Shown: positions 9,401-18,402, counted from the stretch's first letter. The stretch: DNA of 18,433 bases from Parvularia atlantis (GCA_943704415.1 CALSCO010002111.1:1814-20246); one strand, 5' to 3'. Numbers and translations: made by a program. Notes: generated by a model not told the origin, from the sequence alone.

Positions 9401-10136
9401 GCCCCCGGGCGTGCGCGCCGTGGGCGTGGCGTTGGTCGGCGTGAGGACCACGGCGGCAGCGGCAGGCGCGGCCACGAGCTGGGGCACGCCGAGCACGGCG
9501 GCGATGCCGTGCGCTCGGCCGTTGTTCTGCGCCGCCGACTGCCGCCGTGCAGCGGGCGGCGGGGCCGCGCTCGTGACGCCGGTGGGCGCGATGGCCGGGG
9601 TCATGGCGACAGCAGCGATGGTGGCCGCGGGCGAGACGCTCTGCCCGCCGAGCGTGGCCAGGCGGCCGGCTGTCACGCTGATGGCCGAGGTGAGCGCGAC
9701 GATGGGCGACGACGCAGTGCGCTGAGACTGCGCCGGCCGCTGCGGCTGCGCCGGTGCGAGCACCGACGGCACGGCCGCCGCGCGCGCGTCAAACGCCTGG
9801 TCCTCGTCGACGTAGTAGCCTGCGGCGGCGGCGCGTGCGGTCAGCCGGGCCGTGCTCCCCTGCCGAAAGGCCGCGCACCGGGAAAGTAGCCCTCGCGGCC
9901 GTCGCCCGTGCGCCCGTACGCCCACCCGTCGTCGCCCTGCGTGGCCGTGGTGTGCGCGGGGTTGCGTTTGTGTCAGGCGGCGAGCTGCGCGCGCATGGGC
10001 CACGCACGCGCGCGAGGATGTCGATGGCCATGCCCGCTGTCAGCGACAGCTCGTCCTCGCGCTTCGCGTGGAAGCTGTACACGGCGCGCGCCAGCACCGG
10101 CGGCTGGTCCAGAGCGGTGGACGGAGGCGCCGACAT
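6418..10136 (-). CDS. SH3 / TKL kinase / coiled-coil / CRIB protein kinase (mixed-lineage-kinase-like)
   Basis: Minus-strand exons: 10136-10008, 9936-9879, 9819-9195, 9142-8733, 8670-8512, 8444-8364, 8292-8153, 8097-8001, 7944-7784, 7723-7540, 7483-7409, 7359-7283, 7222-6932, 6879-6621 and 6554-6418; 960 residues. Domains in order: SH3 (about 14-66, ARAVYSFHAKREDELSL, GYFPGYYV); Ala/Pro/Ser linker; TKL kinase (about 213-480) with GCGAFG, Lys244, HRDLKSQN (Asp347), DFG 365-367, MAPES and DVWSFGVILWEML; charged helix/coiled coil (about 494-530, EHEEDEQRRQRDK); CRIB at 600-613, a full ISxPxxFxHxxHVG match; a helical region starting LTKLVPEW; a beta-sandwich-like segment with DWVG at 753-756; and a Ser-rich tail. 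Active-site residues are intact, so it should be an active Rac/Cdc42-regulated kinase, plausibly MAP3K-level. MLK kinship is inferred from architecture. Confidence 0.93.
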
Positions 10137-10162
10137 GCGTGCGCGATTGTTAACGAACAACT

Positions 10163-11164
10163 CTATTGTGTGAGTAACGGGACAAGTGGCTCGTTCTCGG
10201 CCAGGGACAGCGTGAACGTGCGCGCGGCGAGGGCGTCGTCGCCCACGCGCTCGAGCTGCTCGATCACGTCCTCGAGCAGGTGCGCGCGCTCGGCCAGCGC
10301 GCTCGGCAGGACCGCGTCCACGTGCGTGAAGTGCACGCTGCGTGCGCTTCAGCGCGCACGGCGCACGGCAGGCACGCACGCGCACGCGCACGCAACTGCA
10401 GATGGAAGTACGTCGGGTGGTAGTGCACAAACAGGCGCTGGCTCGCCTCGCCCAGGCCGTAGCGCCCGGCGACGGCGCGGCGCCCGGCCGCAAGCACGTT
10501 GCGCAGCAGCGGCAGGTGCTCGCAGCGCAGGTCGCGCAGCGTGCGCAGGCCGCGTGCGCGCACGAGCGCCAGGCAGTAGAGCTCGAGCAGGTTGGCCGGG
10601 TCGGCCCACTTGCTGTCGGGCAGGAGCACGAAGCCCGTGCGCGCGTCCGGGTCGTTGTGCACGATGCGATCGCCCTCGGCCCGCCCCTCAAGAATGTTGT
10701 CGACCCAGGCGGGCGCGCCGATCTCCTCGATCCAGGGCAGGACCACGCGCGCGTACAGCTCGGGCGTCTCGCGCAGGAGCCGGCGCGGCGGCCGGGCGTG
10801 CTTGGCGATGTCGCGCGGGCGCGCGGGCCAGACGACCTCGACCTCGAGCTCGCCCTCGTCCGGCACGCGCGCGATGTAGAAGCCGTAGATGTCGTTGCTG
10901 CGCACGCGTGTCAGCCAGCTGCGACGCGCGCGGCTTACGAGCGTACATGAGCGTCGGCTGCATCGGCCCTGCGCGGGCGATCGCGTCGACCAGCCGAGCA
11001 GCCTGCTCGAGCGTGTCGGCCGCGAAGCCGCGGCGCTTGATCACGAAGATAGCATCCTCGGGCGCGGCCGCATCGTCGCCGACCGCGCCCGCGAGCACGA
11101 GGCGCTTGGCCGCGGCGTCGACAGCGAGCACGCGCCGCGGCTTGAACTGCTCGATGCGAAACAT
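10163..11164 (-). CDS. DCS1: Scavenger mRNA-decapping enzyme (m7GpppX diphosphatase, DcpS)
   Basis: This HIT-family enzyme hydrolyses m7GpppN caps left after 3'-5' mRNA decay. Minus-strand exons: 11164-10947, 10897-10397 and 10337-10163 (TAG); 297 residues. The N-terminal swapped domain (VIKRRGFAADTLEQAA, NDIYGFYIA) is followed by WVDNILEGRAEGDRIVHND, GFVLLPDSKWADP, LRTLRDLRCEHLPLLRNVL and the catalytic triad YFHLHVHF. The second intron (10396-10338, donor GTTGCG) splits the codon of the middle, nucleophilic His240; splicing restores CAC and the full HxHxHxx motif. The first intron uses GTACGC. The stop is 26 bp from the downstream kinase ATG on the same strand. The start overlaps the DPH4 start on the opposite strand. 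The N terminus is shorter than in the human protein. Confidence 0.97.
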
Positions 11165-11876
11165 TTGTGCACCAGATGTTACAGTGGACCCGTACATAGT
11201 GCTCGGCGTCGCGCGCGGCGCGTCGGCCGAAGAGGTCCGCGCGGCGTACCAGCGCCTCGTGCTGCAGGTGCGCGCGCCCCCTGGGGGCACACCACGTGGC
11301 CGGCGGGACAAGGGGGCGCGTGACGACAGCAAAAAACGAGACTATTGGAGCTGTATGAGCTGCGCGCGCGCGACTTTGCTCGTGTGCGCGCTCGTGATTC
11401 CTTCGAACGCACCTGACGCCCCCCTCTACTCGTACGCCTGGACCGCGGCGAACTGTTGCCCGCCGAGCCGCTGCTGACGCGCACAGCGCACGCTAAACGC
11501 AGGCGCACCCGGATAAGGCCGGCGCGGGCAGCACCGAGGCCTTTCTCCGCGTGCAGCGCGCGTACGAGGAGCTGCGCGACGAGCGGGCCCGCGCCGTGGC
11601 CGACGGTGCGGCGGCGGCGTGCCCGCGCAGAGTGCCTGCTGACGCCGGCCGGCGCGCGCAGTCGACGCGATGAGGCGCGACGTCGCCGGCCCGCTCAATG
11701 TCGCGGTCGACCTGGACGACATGGCCGCCGACGCCGACGGCGAGCACTTCTCGTACCCGTGCCGGTGCAGCGGGCGCTACGTCATCTCGGTGGCGGACCT
11801 GGACGCCGGGCGGGACATGGTCGGGTGCTCGCTGTGCTCGCTGCGGATCCATGTGCTGTTTGACGAGGCGCTGTGA
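11154..11876 (+). CDS. DPH4: Diphthamide biosynthesis protein 4 (J-domain plus CSL zinc finger)
   Basis: Dph4/Jjj3 supplies iron or electrons, with Dph3, to the first step of diphthamide formation on eEF2. Core exons are 11154-11267, 11503-11605 and 11662-11876 (TGA), giving 143 residues. The J domain reads VDPYIVLGVARGASAEEV, AYQRLVLQ, then HPDK after the first intron and FLRVQRAYEELRDERAR. The CSL zinc finger shows YPCRCSGRYVIS and CSLCSLRIHVLF with its Cys-x-Cys and Cys-x-x-Cys pairs. The first intron is 235 bp, about four times the local norm. It holds a frame-compatible possible exon (11330-11383) that would insert 18 residues before HPD; see the separate entry. The ATG overlaps the DcpS start by 11 bp, so a downstream start or an upstream exon cannot be excluded. 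Confidence 0.92.
11330..11383 (+). other. Possible cassette exon inside DPH4 intron 1
   Basis: The interval is preceded by GTGAC...GACAG and followed by the canonical donor GTGCGC. It would cut the 235-bp intron into 62 and 119 bp. It is 54 nt, phase 0 on both sides, and would encode QKTRLLELYELRARDFAR, a charged helix-like peptide between helix II and HPDK of the J domain. Known J domains have no such insert, so it may instead be plain intron or a regulated exon. Confidence 0.35.
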
Positions 11877-11953
11877 CAGACCGACCACGTGGCGGCCCAC
11901 AAAGACTTCTTCGCTTGCGCTCACACTCACCTCCGCGCACACACGCGACGCGC
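11877..11953. other. Convergent 3' spacer between DPH4 and the M36 peptidase
   Basis: Seventy-seven bases lie between the two stop codons. I see no gene, repeat or recognisable polyadenylation hexamer. Confidence 0.5.
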
Positions 11954-12740
11954 TTAGCAGCCGGCCGGCACGTCGAAGCCGTCGGTCACGCGCGTGCCCG
12001 AGCGGGCGCTGACACCGAGGCCGCGGCGGGCAAACGTGCGCCAGAGCAGGCAGAAGTTGGCGCCGTCGTAGTTCTGCCGCGAATGTGTGAGCAAGCAGAA
12101 AAGGCGCGCACGCCGGTGCGCACCAGCTCGTCAGCCTCGATGATGGCATCGCGGGCCGTGACAAAGGTCGGGCGGCAGGGCTGGAGCTTCATGCCGTCGA
12201 TAACCAGCTGGAGGAAATAGTTGTTGCCGCCCTTGCCCGAGTAGTGGTTGGCGTCGAAGCCGTACGTGTCGACCATTGTCAGGTAGACGTCGTACAGGAC
12301 CGTGCACCAGACGCAGCCTGGGCCGCGGCGGCCGTCAGCAAACCGGCGATGGGCGTGCGCCGTTGCCGGACGCACCCTTGGCGTGCACGCCGCCGTACTG
12401 CGCGCCGTTGATCGACGAGTACGTCTGCGGGTTAATGCGCAGGTCGAAGGCATAGTCGTAGAGGCGGATGCCTGGGCGACGGGGAGGCGTGTCAGTCGCG
12501 CGCGCCACGGCCGTGCTTCCCCGAACGCACCGTCACCGGCGGCCCACTCGCCCATGCCAAACACCTGCGACGTCGTGTACGTGTCGCGCCAGCGCAGGAC
12601 CAGCGACAGGCAGTCGCCCCAGCCCTCGCCCATGCCGCCGGCCTCACCGCTGCCGAGGCAGTTGGAGTTGGCCGGGCCGCCCGTGAGGCGGTTCGAGATG
12701 CCGTGGGCGTACTCTGCGCGGGCGCGGCCGTCAGGCTCGT

Positions 12741-12784
<44 letters not shown>

Positions 12785-14502
12785 GAGGTGCACGGGCGGG
12801 AAACGCACCGTGGACAACGATGCCGGCGTCTGCGCGCGCGACCACAGCAGGTCAGCATCATCGGCACACGGCGGCGCATGCGTGCGTGAGCGCGCACCGA
12901 GGTCGCCATCGAGGTACGGGTCCTCCGTGTTCCACAGGTACATGCGCATGCGCGGGCGCTGGCCATCGGGCGGCGTGGCGAAGCTGCGGGCGTTGGGGGC
13001 GGGCGCGCGCGTCAGTGCCCACGCGCACACATGCGTGTGGGGGGCGGCGGTGCACTTGGCGTTGTTCAGGCCCGAGCCGTCCTGCGCGTTGGCCTGGACG
13101 GCGTCGTTGCCGAGACCGCCGTTGCCAAAGTTGTTCTCCTGCAGATCGCGTGCGAAAGTCCCTCGTCAGCCTCGCGCATCGGGCCCCTTCCCCATTGCGC
13201 CGCGCGTACCTGGAAGTTGCCGCTGACCTCGTCAAAGCCGTACTCGTAGAAGACGTCGTGGATGATGTTGTTCCAGAAGAACAGGTTGGTAATCGACGCG
13301 TCCAGGTACTGGTCCGGATCCTGGTTGAAGTTGATCGGGTAGTCAAAGTCGAGCGCGGCCGAATTGGGGCGGTAGTTGTTCTCCCAGCTCGAGCCGCCGT
13401 CGACGTTCTCCTGCGCGTAGACGTTGTTGCCGATCGTCGTGGTGTACTGCCGCGTGCCCTGGTCGTGCCAGCCGAGAGGCGAGCCGGTCGAGGCGCGGTG
13501 CGGGTCGGCCTCGATGCGGCGCGTGCCGTCCGAGGGGTCGTTGACGCCGATCGGGTAGACGTTGTACAGCGCGCCGTGCTCCCAGTCGTACACGGCGAGG
13601 ACGCTGCCGTGCTCGGCCGAGACGTAGCCGTCGACCCAATGGTGATCGTTCTTGATCTGTGCGTCGATAGGCGGGTTCAGTCGAGCGCTCCAGGTGGCAA
13701 AGAAAAAAAAGAATGCGCACCTGGACGCTCCACGTCAGCTCAAGCTGGCCGTCGTCGTTCTGGATGAAGTAGAGCTTGGCGGGGATCTCAAGCTGCGACA
13801 GCTTTGAGCCGGCGAAGAGCTCGCTGCCGTCCTCGAACGTCTTGATGTGCTTCACGCCGGCGTCGAGCGAGACCTTGCGCATTTGCCGCCGTGAGCACGC
13901 GTGCCCAGCCACCACACTGCCACGCACCTTGAGGTAGCTCGCGACGCTTTGAATGGCCGACAGCGCCGAGATGCGCGCGACGGGCACGCGCTTGGGCAGC
14001 GGGCCGGTGAAGGCGGTCGAGCCGACGCTGGAGATGGCGCCGAAGCAGTCGACGTTGACGTTGATGTCGCCGTTGGCGACCTGCGCGGAGAAGTGAGCGG
14101 GGGAGGCGAGCGGAGCGGGGTGGGCGCGCACCTCGAAGCCGTAGATGGTCTGGCGCAGGTAGACGTGGGTGACGCCGTTGTGCTTGGTCTGGTAGCAGTT
14201 CTTGACGACGAAGGTGACCTGGGGCATGGCCTCCTGGACGTACTCCTGGGCGACCGCGCAGCCATCGAAGCGGAGGCTCTGCACGTGCTTCGACTGTGCG
14301 CGCGCGCGCGCGGGCGCGGCCCGTTGAGCGACGGCGAGGGCCCACCAGCAACGACAACAAATCTTCGCACCTTGAAGACGGGCTTCTTGACCACGACGGG
14401 CTTGACGTCGGGCTCGAACGAGATCTGCAGCTCGTTCTGGTGCGCGAGGGCCACGGCGGCGAGCGCAGCCACGGCGGCCAGGGCGAGCACGGCGGCACGC
14501 AT
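11954..14502 (-). CDS. Secreted M36 metallopeptidase (fungalysin)
   Basis: Minus-strand exons: 14502-14371, 14293-14132, 14080-13928, 13873-13721, 13656-13210, 13138-13056, 12983-12898, 12829-12809, 12713-12531, 12471-12376, 12317-12124 and 12073-11954; 609 residues. A signal peptide ([20 protein letters not shown]) and an FTP/PepSY-type propeptide precede the catalytic domain from about residue 235. Family blocks include [94 protein letters not shown] and GGMGEGWGD. Zinc ligands are His412, His416 and Glu442; Glu413 is the catalytic base. The HEYAH codons are split by an intron containing a 39-base oligo-T run, and His412 sits in a 21-nt microexon. It should be self-processing, secreted and able to degrade extracellular protein. 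Fungalysins are widespread in fungi and expanded in some chytrids. Confidence 0.97.
12714..12808 (-). other. Intron with 39-base oligo-T run inside the HExxH motif
   Basis: Plus-strand positions 12743-12781 are an unbroken A run (T on the coding strand). The intron has donor GTGCGTTTCC, the T run, branch CCTGAC and acceptor CGCGCAG; 95 bp. It splits the codon of catalytic Glu413. The run lies 5' of the branch site, not between branch and acceptor. Confidence 0.85.
12809..12829 (-). other. 21-nt microexon encoding the first zinc-binding histidine
   Basis: The exon contributes two bases of Asp406, codons for AGIVVH, and the first base of Glu413. Both flanking introns have consensus sites (68 and 95 bp). 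The phases match on both sides, and the join restores the family sequence around HEYAHGIS. Confidence 0.85.
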
Positions 14503-14654
14503 GACGGTCGTCGTGCTCTGGGCGGGAAGAAGCAGAAAAGTATGGTCACGCGACGCGGCGCGGTCCGGTGACTTTGTTGGCCAACTAAGGGCTATCGGCC
14601 GTTCGCGCGGCCACGCTGTGTGCGCGCCGTTTCGTTATCCGATCGTGCGCGCGG
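14503..14654. promoter_or_regulatory. Bidirectional promoter region between the M36 peptidase and the transhydrogenase
   Basis: This 152-bp divergent region must serve both genes. It holds a perfect 10-bp palindrome, GTTGGCCAAC, at 14576-14585. One HGATAR-type GATA site lies on the minus strand (CTATCG on plus at 14592-14597). Neither is proven functional. GATA sites would fit nitrogen control of a secreted protease, but a single site is weak evidence. Confidence 0.4.
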
Positions 14655-16466
14655 ATGGCGCCGGCGACGCGCGCGGCCCGCCAGCTCGTCGGCCTGTTTG
14701 CGCACTCGCACGGCCACGTCGCCTGCCCGGCGTGCGCGGCGGCTGCGGCCGTGGGGCGCCATTTACACGCTCAGAGCGTCAGCACCGACTACGCGTTCGA
14801 GATGGCCTCGTCCAGCGTCCGGTACGGCCCCGGCGTCACGCGCGAGGTCGGGATGGACCTGCGCAACCTGCGCGCGCAGCACGTGCTCGTCATGACCGAC
14901 GTGGTGGTGCGCCGCCGACCGATCGATTGGCCCGCGGGTGGTGCACGTGACGCCCGCGCGCACACACCACAGATGAGCAAGCTCACGCCGACGCGGGTCG
15001 TGCTCGAGGCGCTCGACGCGGCCGGCGTGCGCTTCACGCTGTACGACCGTGTGCGTGTCGAGCCGTCGGACGCGAGGTGAGGCTGGGGCGGGTGGTGGCG
15101 ATCGGCCGGCCTGATGCCACGTTGGCGCAGCTTCAAGGAGGCGATCGCGCTCGCACGCGCGCACCACTTTGACGCGTACGTGGCCGTGGGCGGCGGCTCG
15201 GTCATGGACACGTGCAAGGCCGCCAACCTGTACGCGTGCTACCCGGACGCCGACTTCCTTGACTTTATCAACGCGCCGATTGGCAAGGGGCGCGCCGTCG
15301 ACCGGCCGCTCAAGCCGCTCATCGCTGTGCCAACGACGGCCGGCACGGGCAGCGAGACCACGGGCACGGCCATCTTCGACTTCAAGGAGATCAAGGCCAA
15401 GACGGGCATCACGTCGCGCGCGATCAAGCCGCACCTGGGCGTGATCGACCCGCTCAACGCGCGCACCATGCCGGCGCAGGTCCGCCTAGCGTCGGGCCTG
15501 GACGTGCTGTGGTGCGCCCTTCTTGCCCGCGCGCTCGTGCGAGTGTTCTGACCCGCGCGACAGCCACGCGATCGAGTCGTACACGGCCCTGCCGTACCAC
15601 CACCGCACGCCGCGCCCGGCCAACCCGATCGACCGGCCCGGGTACCAGGGCTCGAACCCGATCAGCGACATCTGGTCGCTGCAGGGTGTGCTCTGTCGTG
15701 CGTGCGTGCGTGCGGTCTGTTGAGACAGCGGGTGCAGCGCTGCGCATGTGCATCGAGGCACTGCCGCGCTCGGTGCTCGACATGGACGAGCAGGCTAACG
15801 ACGACATGCTGCTGGCGGCGACGTACGCCGGCGTTGGCTTTGGCAATGCAGGTGCTTGCGCGCGCGCACACCGCACAGCGTGCCGCAGCGGCAACGCTGA
15901 CGCCGGTGCGGTGACAGGCGTGCACCTGTGCCACGGCTTGTCGTACCCGATTTCGGGCAACAACCGCGCGTACCGGCACAAGGGCTACCAGGTCGACCAC
16001 CCGCTCGTGCCGCACGGCATCTCGGTCGCGATCACCGCGCCGGCCGTGTTCCGCGCGACAGCGCCGGCCGACCCGGAGCGGCACCTGCACGTCGCGAGCA
16101 TGTTTGGTGCGGTCGTGCATGGCGCGCGCGCGCGCGCGCGAGCGGCGGCTGACCCCGCTCGTGCAGGCGTCGACACGTCGCGCGTCAAAGCCGAGGACGC
16201 CGGGCTGATACTCAGCGACGCATTGCGCGTGTTCCTAAAGAAGCTTGGGTGCGCGCCGCGTGCCGCATGGGGCTGCTCTGCTGCTGCTAACGCCGCCGCC
16301 ACACAGCGTCCCGGACGGCATCAGCGCACTCGGCTACTCGGCCGCCGACATCCCGGACCTCGTCAAGGGCGCCCTGCCGCAGCAGCGCGTGCTCAAGCTG
16401 TCGCCCACGGCGGCGACGGCCGACGCGCTGTCGGCGATCCTGGAGCAGTCGCTGCGCAACTACTGA
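14655..16466 (+). CDS. ADHFE1: Hydroxyacid-oxoacid transhydrogenase, mitochondrial (iron-containing ADH family)
   Basis: This enzyme couples oxidation of 4-hydroxybutyrate to reduction of 2-oxoglutarate to D-2-hydroxyglutarate. Exons: 14655-14906, 14973-15076, 15131-15511, 15564-15685, 15738-15851, 15918-16106, 16167-16248 and 16307-16466; 467 residues, the typical family length. The first 45 residues are rich in Arg/Ala/His with few acids, consistent with a mitochondrial presequence. Family blocks include [97 protein letters not shown] and [11 protein letters not shown]. Likely iron ligands are Asp243, His247, His330 and His357. Every splice join restores a conserved residue, for example DVL-C-HAIESY. 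It is divergent from the peptidase and converges with UNG. Confidence 0.98.
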
Positions 16467-16540
16467 TGCCGCTTTGTTGTGTGTGCGTGGTCGCCGTGTG
16501 CGCGCAGCAGATATAGATCGTTACTGCGGCGGTGCGCACG
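16467..16540. other. Convergent 3' spacer between the transhydrogenase and UNG
   Basis: This 74-bp gap contains TTTGTTGTG at 16473-16481, the same 9-mer found after the channel stop. No AATAAA is present. It probably carries both polyadenylation regions. Confidence 0.45.
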
Positions 16541-17752
16541 TCACAGCGCGGCCCAGTCAACCGGCGGCAGGTCGTGCTTGGCCAGGTAGTCGTTGGCCAG
16601 GTCAAAGTGCTTGCAGCCGAAGAAGCCCTTGAACGCGCTCAGCGGCGAGGGGTGCGGCGCCTTGAGCACAAGGTGCTTGCCCTTTTGTGCGCGCCGACCG
16701 ACGTGAGCGCGCGCGTGCCACGCACTCCTGCCGCATCGCACCGCGTCAATGCCGCGCGCGCGCTGCTGTGCGTAGCTGCCCCAGAGCATGAAAACGATGT
16801 GCCGCCGCTGCTGCGCAAGCTTGCGGATGGCCGCATCGGTCAGGTCCTCCCAGCCGTGGCCCGCGTGCGAGTTGGCCTCGCCCTCGCGCACGGTCAGGCA
16901 CGCGTTCAACAGGAGCACGCCCTGCTTGGCCCAGCCCTCGAGGCAGCCGTGCGACGGCCGTGCGAACCCGGGCACGCAGTCGGCCAGCTCCTGGTACATG
17001 TTGGCGAGCGACGGCGGCACGGCGACGCCGCGGCGCACGCTGAACGCGAGCCCGTGCGCCTGCCCTGCGCGGTGGTACGGGTCCTGGCCAAGGATGACGA
17101 CGCGGACCTCCGGCGCGCGTGAGCACGGGCGGGCCGGCGAGGGGGGAGCGCACTTTATCGAACGGCGTGAGGCGTGACCAGCTGAAGATGTCGTCCGCTG
17201 GCGAGGCGGGTGAGCGCACATCGGCCGCGCGACACGGCTCGCGCCGCACGCACGCGGCGGGAAGATGCGCCTGCTGCCGGCGGCCTCCGCGGCCAGGAAC
17301 GCCATTAGCTTGCGGTAGCTGTCCTTCTTGAGCTCGGGCTGGAGCGTGGCCTGCCACGACGCGTCCATCGTGCGCGTCGCGAGCGTGTCCCACTGCGACG
17401 ACTGCTGCGGCAACGACGGCTGCGGCTCGGGCTGCGATGACGGCTGGGCGGCGCGCTTGGCCTGCAGTCGCTCACGCGCGGCGCGCTGGTTCTCGCGGAT
17501 GCGCTCGAGCTGCTCGGGCGACAGCGCGGGCGACGACGACGATGACGCCGCGTCGGACGGCGGCGGTGTGAGCGGTGTCTGCACGTCGGACGGTTGCGGC
17601 GGCGACGCGCCCGACTCGTCCTCGCCGCGCGGCTGCTTGGCCGGCGCGGGTGGCACGCCGTCCTCGAGCGCGCGCTTGCCCGCCGCGCCCCCTGCGCCCC
17701 CCGCGCCCGCTGCGCCCGGCGCCGGCTTGAAGAACGCCGTGATCGGCTTCAT
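16541..17752 (-). CDS. UNG1: Uracil-DNA glycosylase, nuclear type
   Basis: UNG removes uracil from DNA to start base excision repair. Minus-strand exons: 17752-17254, 17197-17154, 17107-16742 and 16681-16541 (TGA); 349 residues. Catalytic motifs are [10 protein letters not shown] (general base Asp190), [40 protein letters not shown] and HPSPLS (His313). The N-terminal 150 residues resemble the nuclear isoform. [10 protein letters not shown] is a PIP-like PCNA-binding segment with Ile4, Phe7 and Phe8 in place, but Met1 where Gln is usual. [20 protein letters not shown] (78-97) corresponds to the RPA-binding helix of human UNG2. No mitochondrial presequence is visible at this start. The last acceptor (AAAAG) is the weakest splice site. 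An E2F-like palindrome lies 31 bp upstream of the ATG. Confidence 0.98.
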   Translation of the reverse strand: MKPITAFFKPAPGAAGAGGAGGAAGKRALEDGVPPAPAKQPRGEDESGASPPQPSDVQTPLTPPPSDAASSSSSPALSPEQLERIRENQRAARERLQAKRAAQPSSQPEPQPSLPQQSSQWDTLATRTMDASWQATLQPELKKDSYRKLMAFLAAEAAGSRRIFPPRACGASRVARPMCAHPPRQRTTSSAGHASRRSIKCAPPSPARPCSRAPEVRVVILGQDPYHRAGQAHGLAFSVRRGVAVPPSLANMYQELADCVPGFARPSHGCLEGWAKQGVLLLNACLTVREGEANSHAGHGWEDLTDAAIRKLAQQRRHIVFMLWGSYAQQRARGIDAVRCGRSAWHARAHVGRRAQKGKHLVLKAPHPSPLSAFKGFFGCKHFDLANDYLAKHDLPPVDWAAL

Positions 17753-17803
17753 TCGAGTGGCGCGCACGCCAAGTCGAAAAAAGTTCGCGCGCGAAACGCC
17801 GCC
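17753..17803. promoter_or_regulatory. Divergent UNG/ERF2 promoter with TTCGCGCGCGAA palindrome
   Basis: Only 51 bp separate the two start codons. Positions 17784-17795 form a perfect 12-bp palindrome, TTCGCGCGCGAA. Read on the minus strand it extends to TTTCGCGC, a full match to the E2F consensus TTTSSCGC. UNG is an S-phase gene in many eukaryotes, so E2F/MBF-like G1/S control is plausible. Confidence 0.55.
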
Positions 17804-18402
17804 ATGACCTCGATGCGGGACCACATCGTGAGCCCGCAGCACGTCGTGCTCTGCGGCGGGCGCGTCGTGACGGGCCCCGACTGGCGGCAGCTTGGCCTGA
17901 CGCTGCTGCTGCTGACGACGCCGTGCGTGCTGTTTGCCGTGTTTGAGTGCGTGCGTGCGCGCGCGGCGTGGGATGATTCTCACACGCGCGGCGCACGCGG
18001 CAGGATGCCGTACCTGTACGCGCGCGTGTCGCCGGCCGTGCCGTTTGTCTTCGCGACCGTGTGGGCGTTTGCCTACGCGGTGCTGATGGCTACGAGCCTG
18101 CGCGATCCGGGCGTGGTGCCGCGCGCGCCCGACTACGTGCCGACGCCCGCGGCCGAGGTCGACTACGAGGAGCGGATGAAGCAGGCGACGTACCCGTTCG
18201 GCGGGCCGCTGCCGCCGATGGTCTTCTACGACTTTGGCGTGCGCGGGACGGCGATCAAGACCAAGTTCTGCACGACCTGTCGCATCATCCGCCACCCGCG
18301 CGTGATCCACTGCGGCGTCTGCAACAGCTGCATCGGTGTGTGTGCGTGCGTGCATCGGGACGGCGGCGCTGACGCACGGCCGCGCAGACCGCTTTGATCA
18401 CC
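17804..18402 (+). CDS. ERF2: ERF2-type DHHC protein S-acyltransferase (3'-truncated)
   Basis: Erf2 enzymes (ZDHHC9/14/18 group) palmitoylate Ras-type substrates. Exons seen: 17804-17946, 18004-18335 and 18388-18402, giving about 163 residues before the window ends. Two hydrophobic helices ([18 protein letters not shown] and [18 protein letters not shown]) are followed by the juxtamembrane [10 protein letters not shown]. The cysteine-rich domain then reads [25 protein letters not shown] and DRFDH. The next donor (GTGCGCGC at 18403) splits the codon after the first His of DHHC, so the catalytic Cys and the last two helices lie outside the window. RHPR replaces the usual RPPR of the cysteine-rich domain, and VIHC replaces a small-residue-HC pattern. 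The cofactor gene ERF4 lies in the same window. The DPG motif and CRD place it firmly in the family. Confidence 0.95.

Noticed and set aside
9852-11477. 541-codon plus-strand open frame opposite DcpS and the kinase
   Set aside because: Arg/Ala/Pro-rich shadow of the minus-strand genes. Only its last part coincides with the real DPH4 first exon.
11384-11502. tRNA-like TTCGAAC segment
   Set aside because: No pairing T-stem, acceptor stem or A box could be found on either strand.
12703-13767. Plus-strand frame with a poly-lysine run; possible retroposon poly-A tail
   Set aside because: The A run lies within an intron of the minus-strand fungalysin. No retroposon body, target-site duplication or reverse-transcriptase motif flanks it.
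14592-14640. GATA-factor regulated promoter for the fungalysin
   Set aside because: Only one HGATAR match in 152 bp, and the second candidate (GGATAA) fails the consensus. Kept as a note in the promoter entry, not as a finding.
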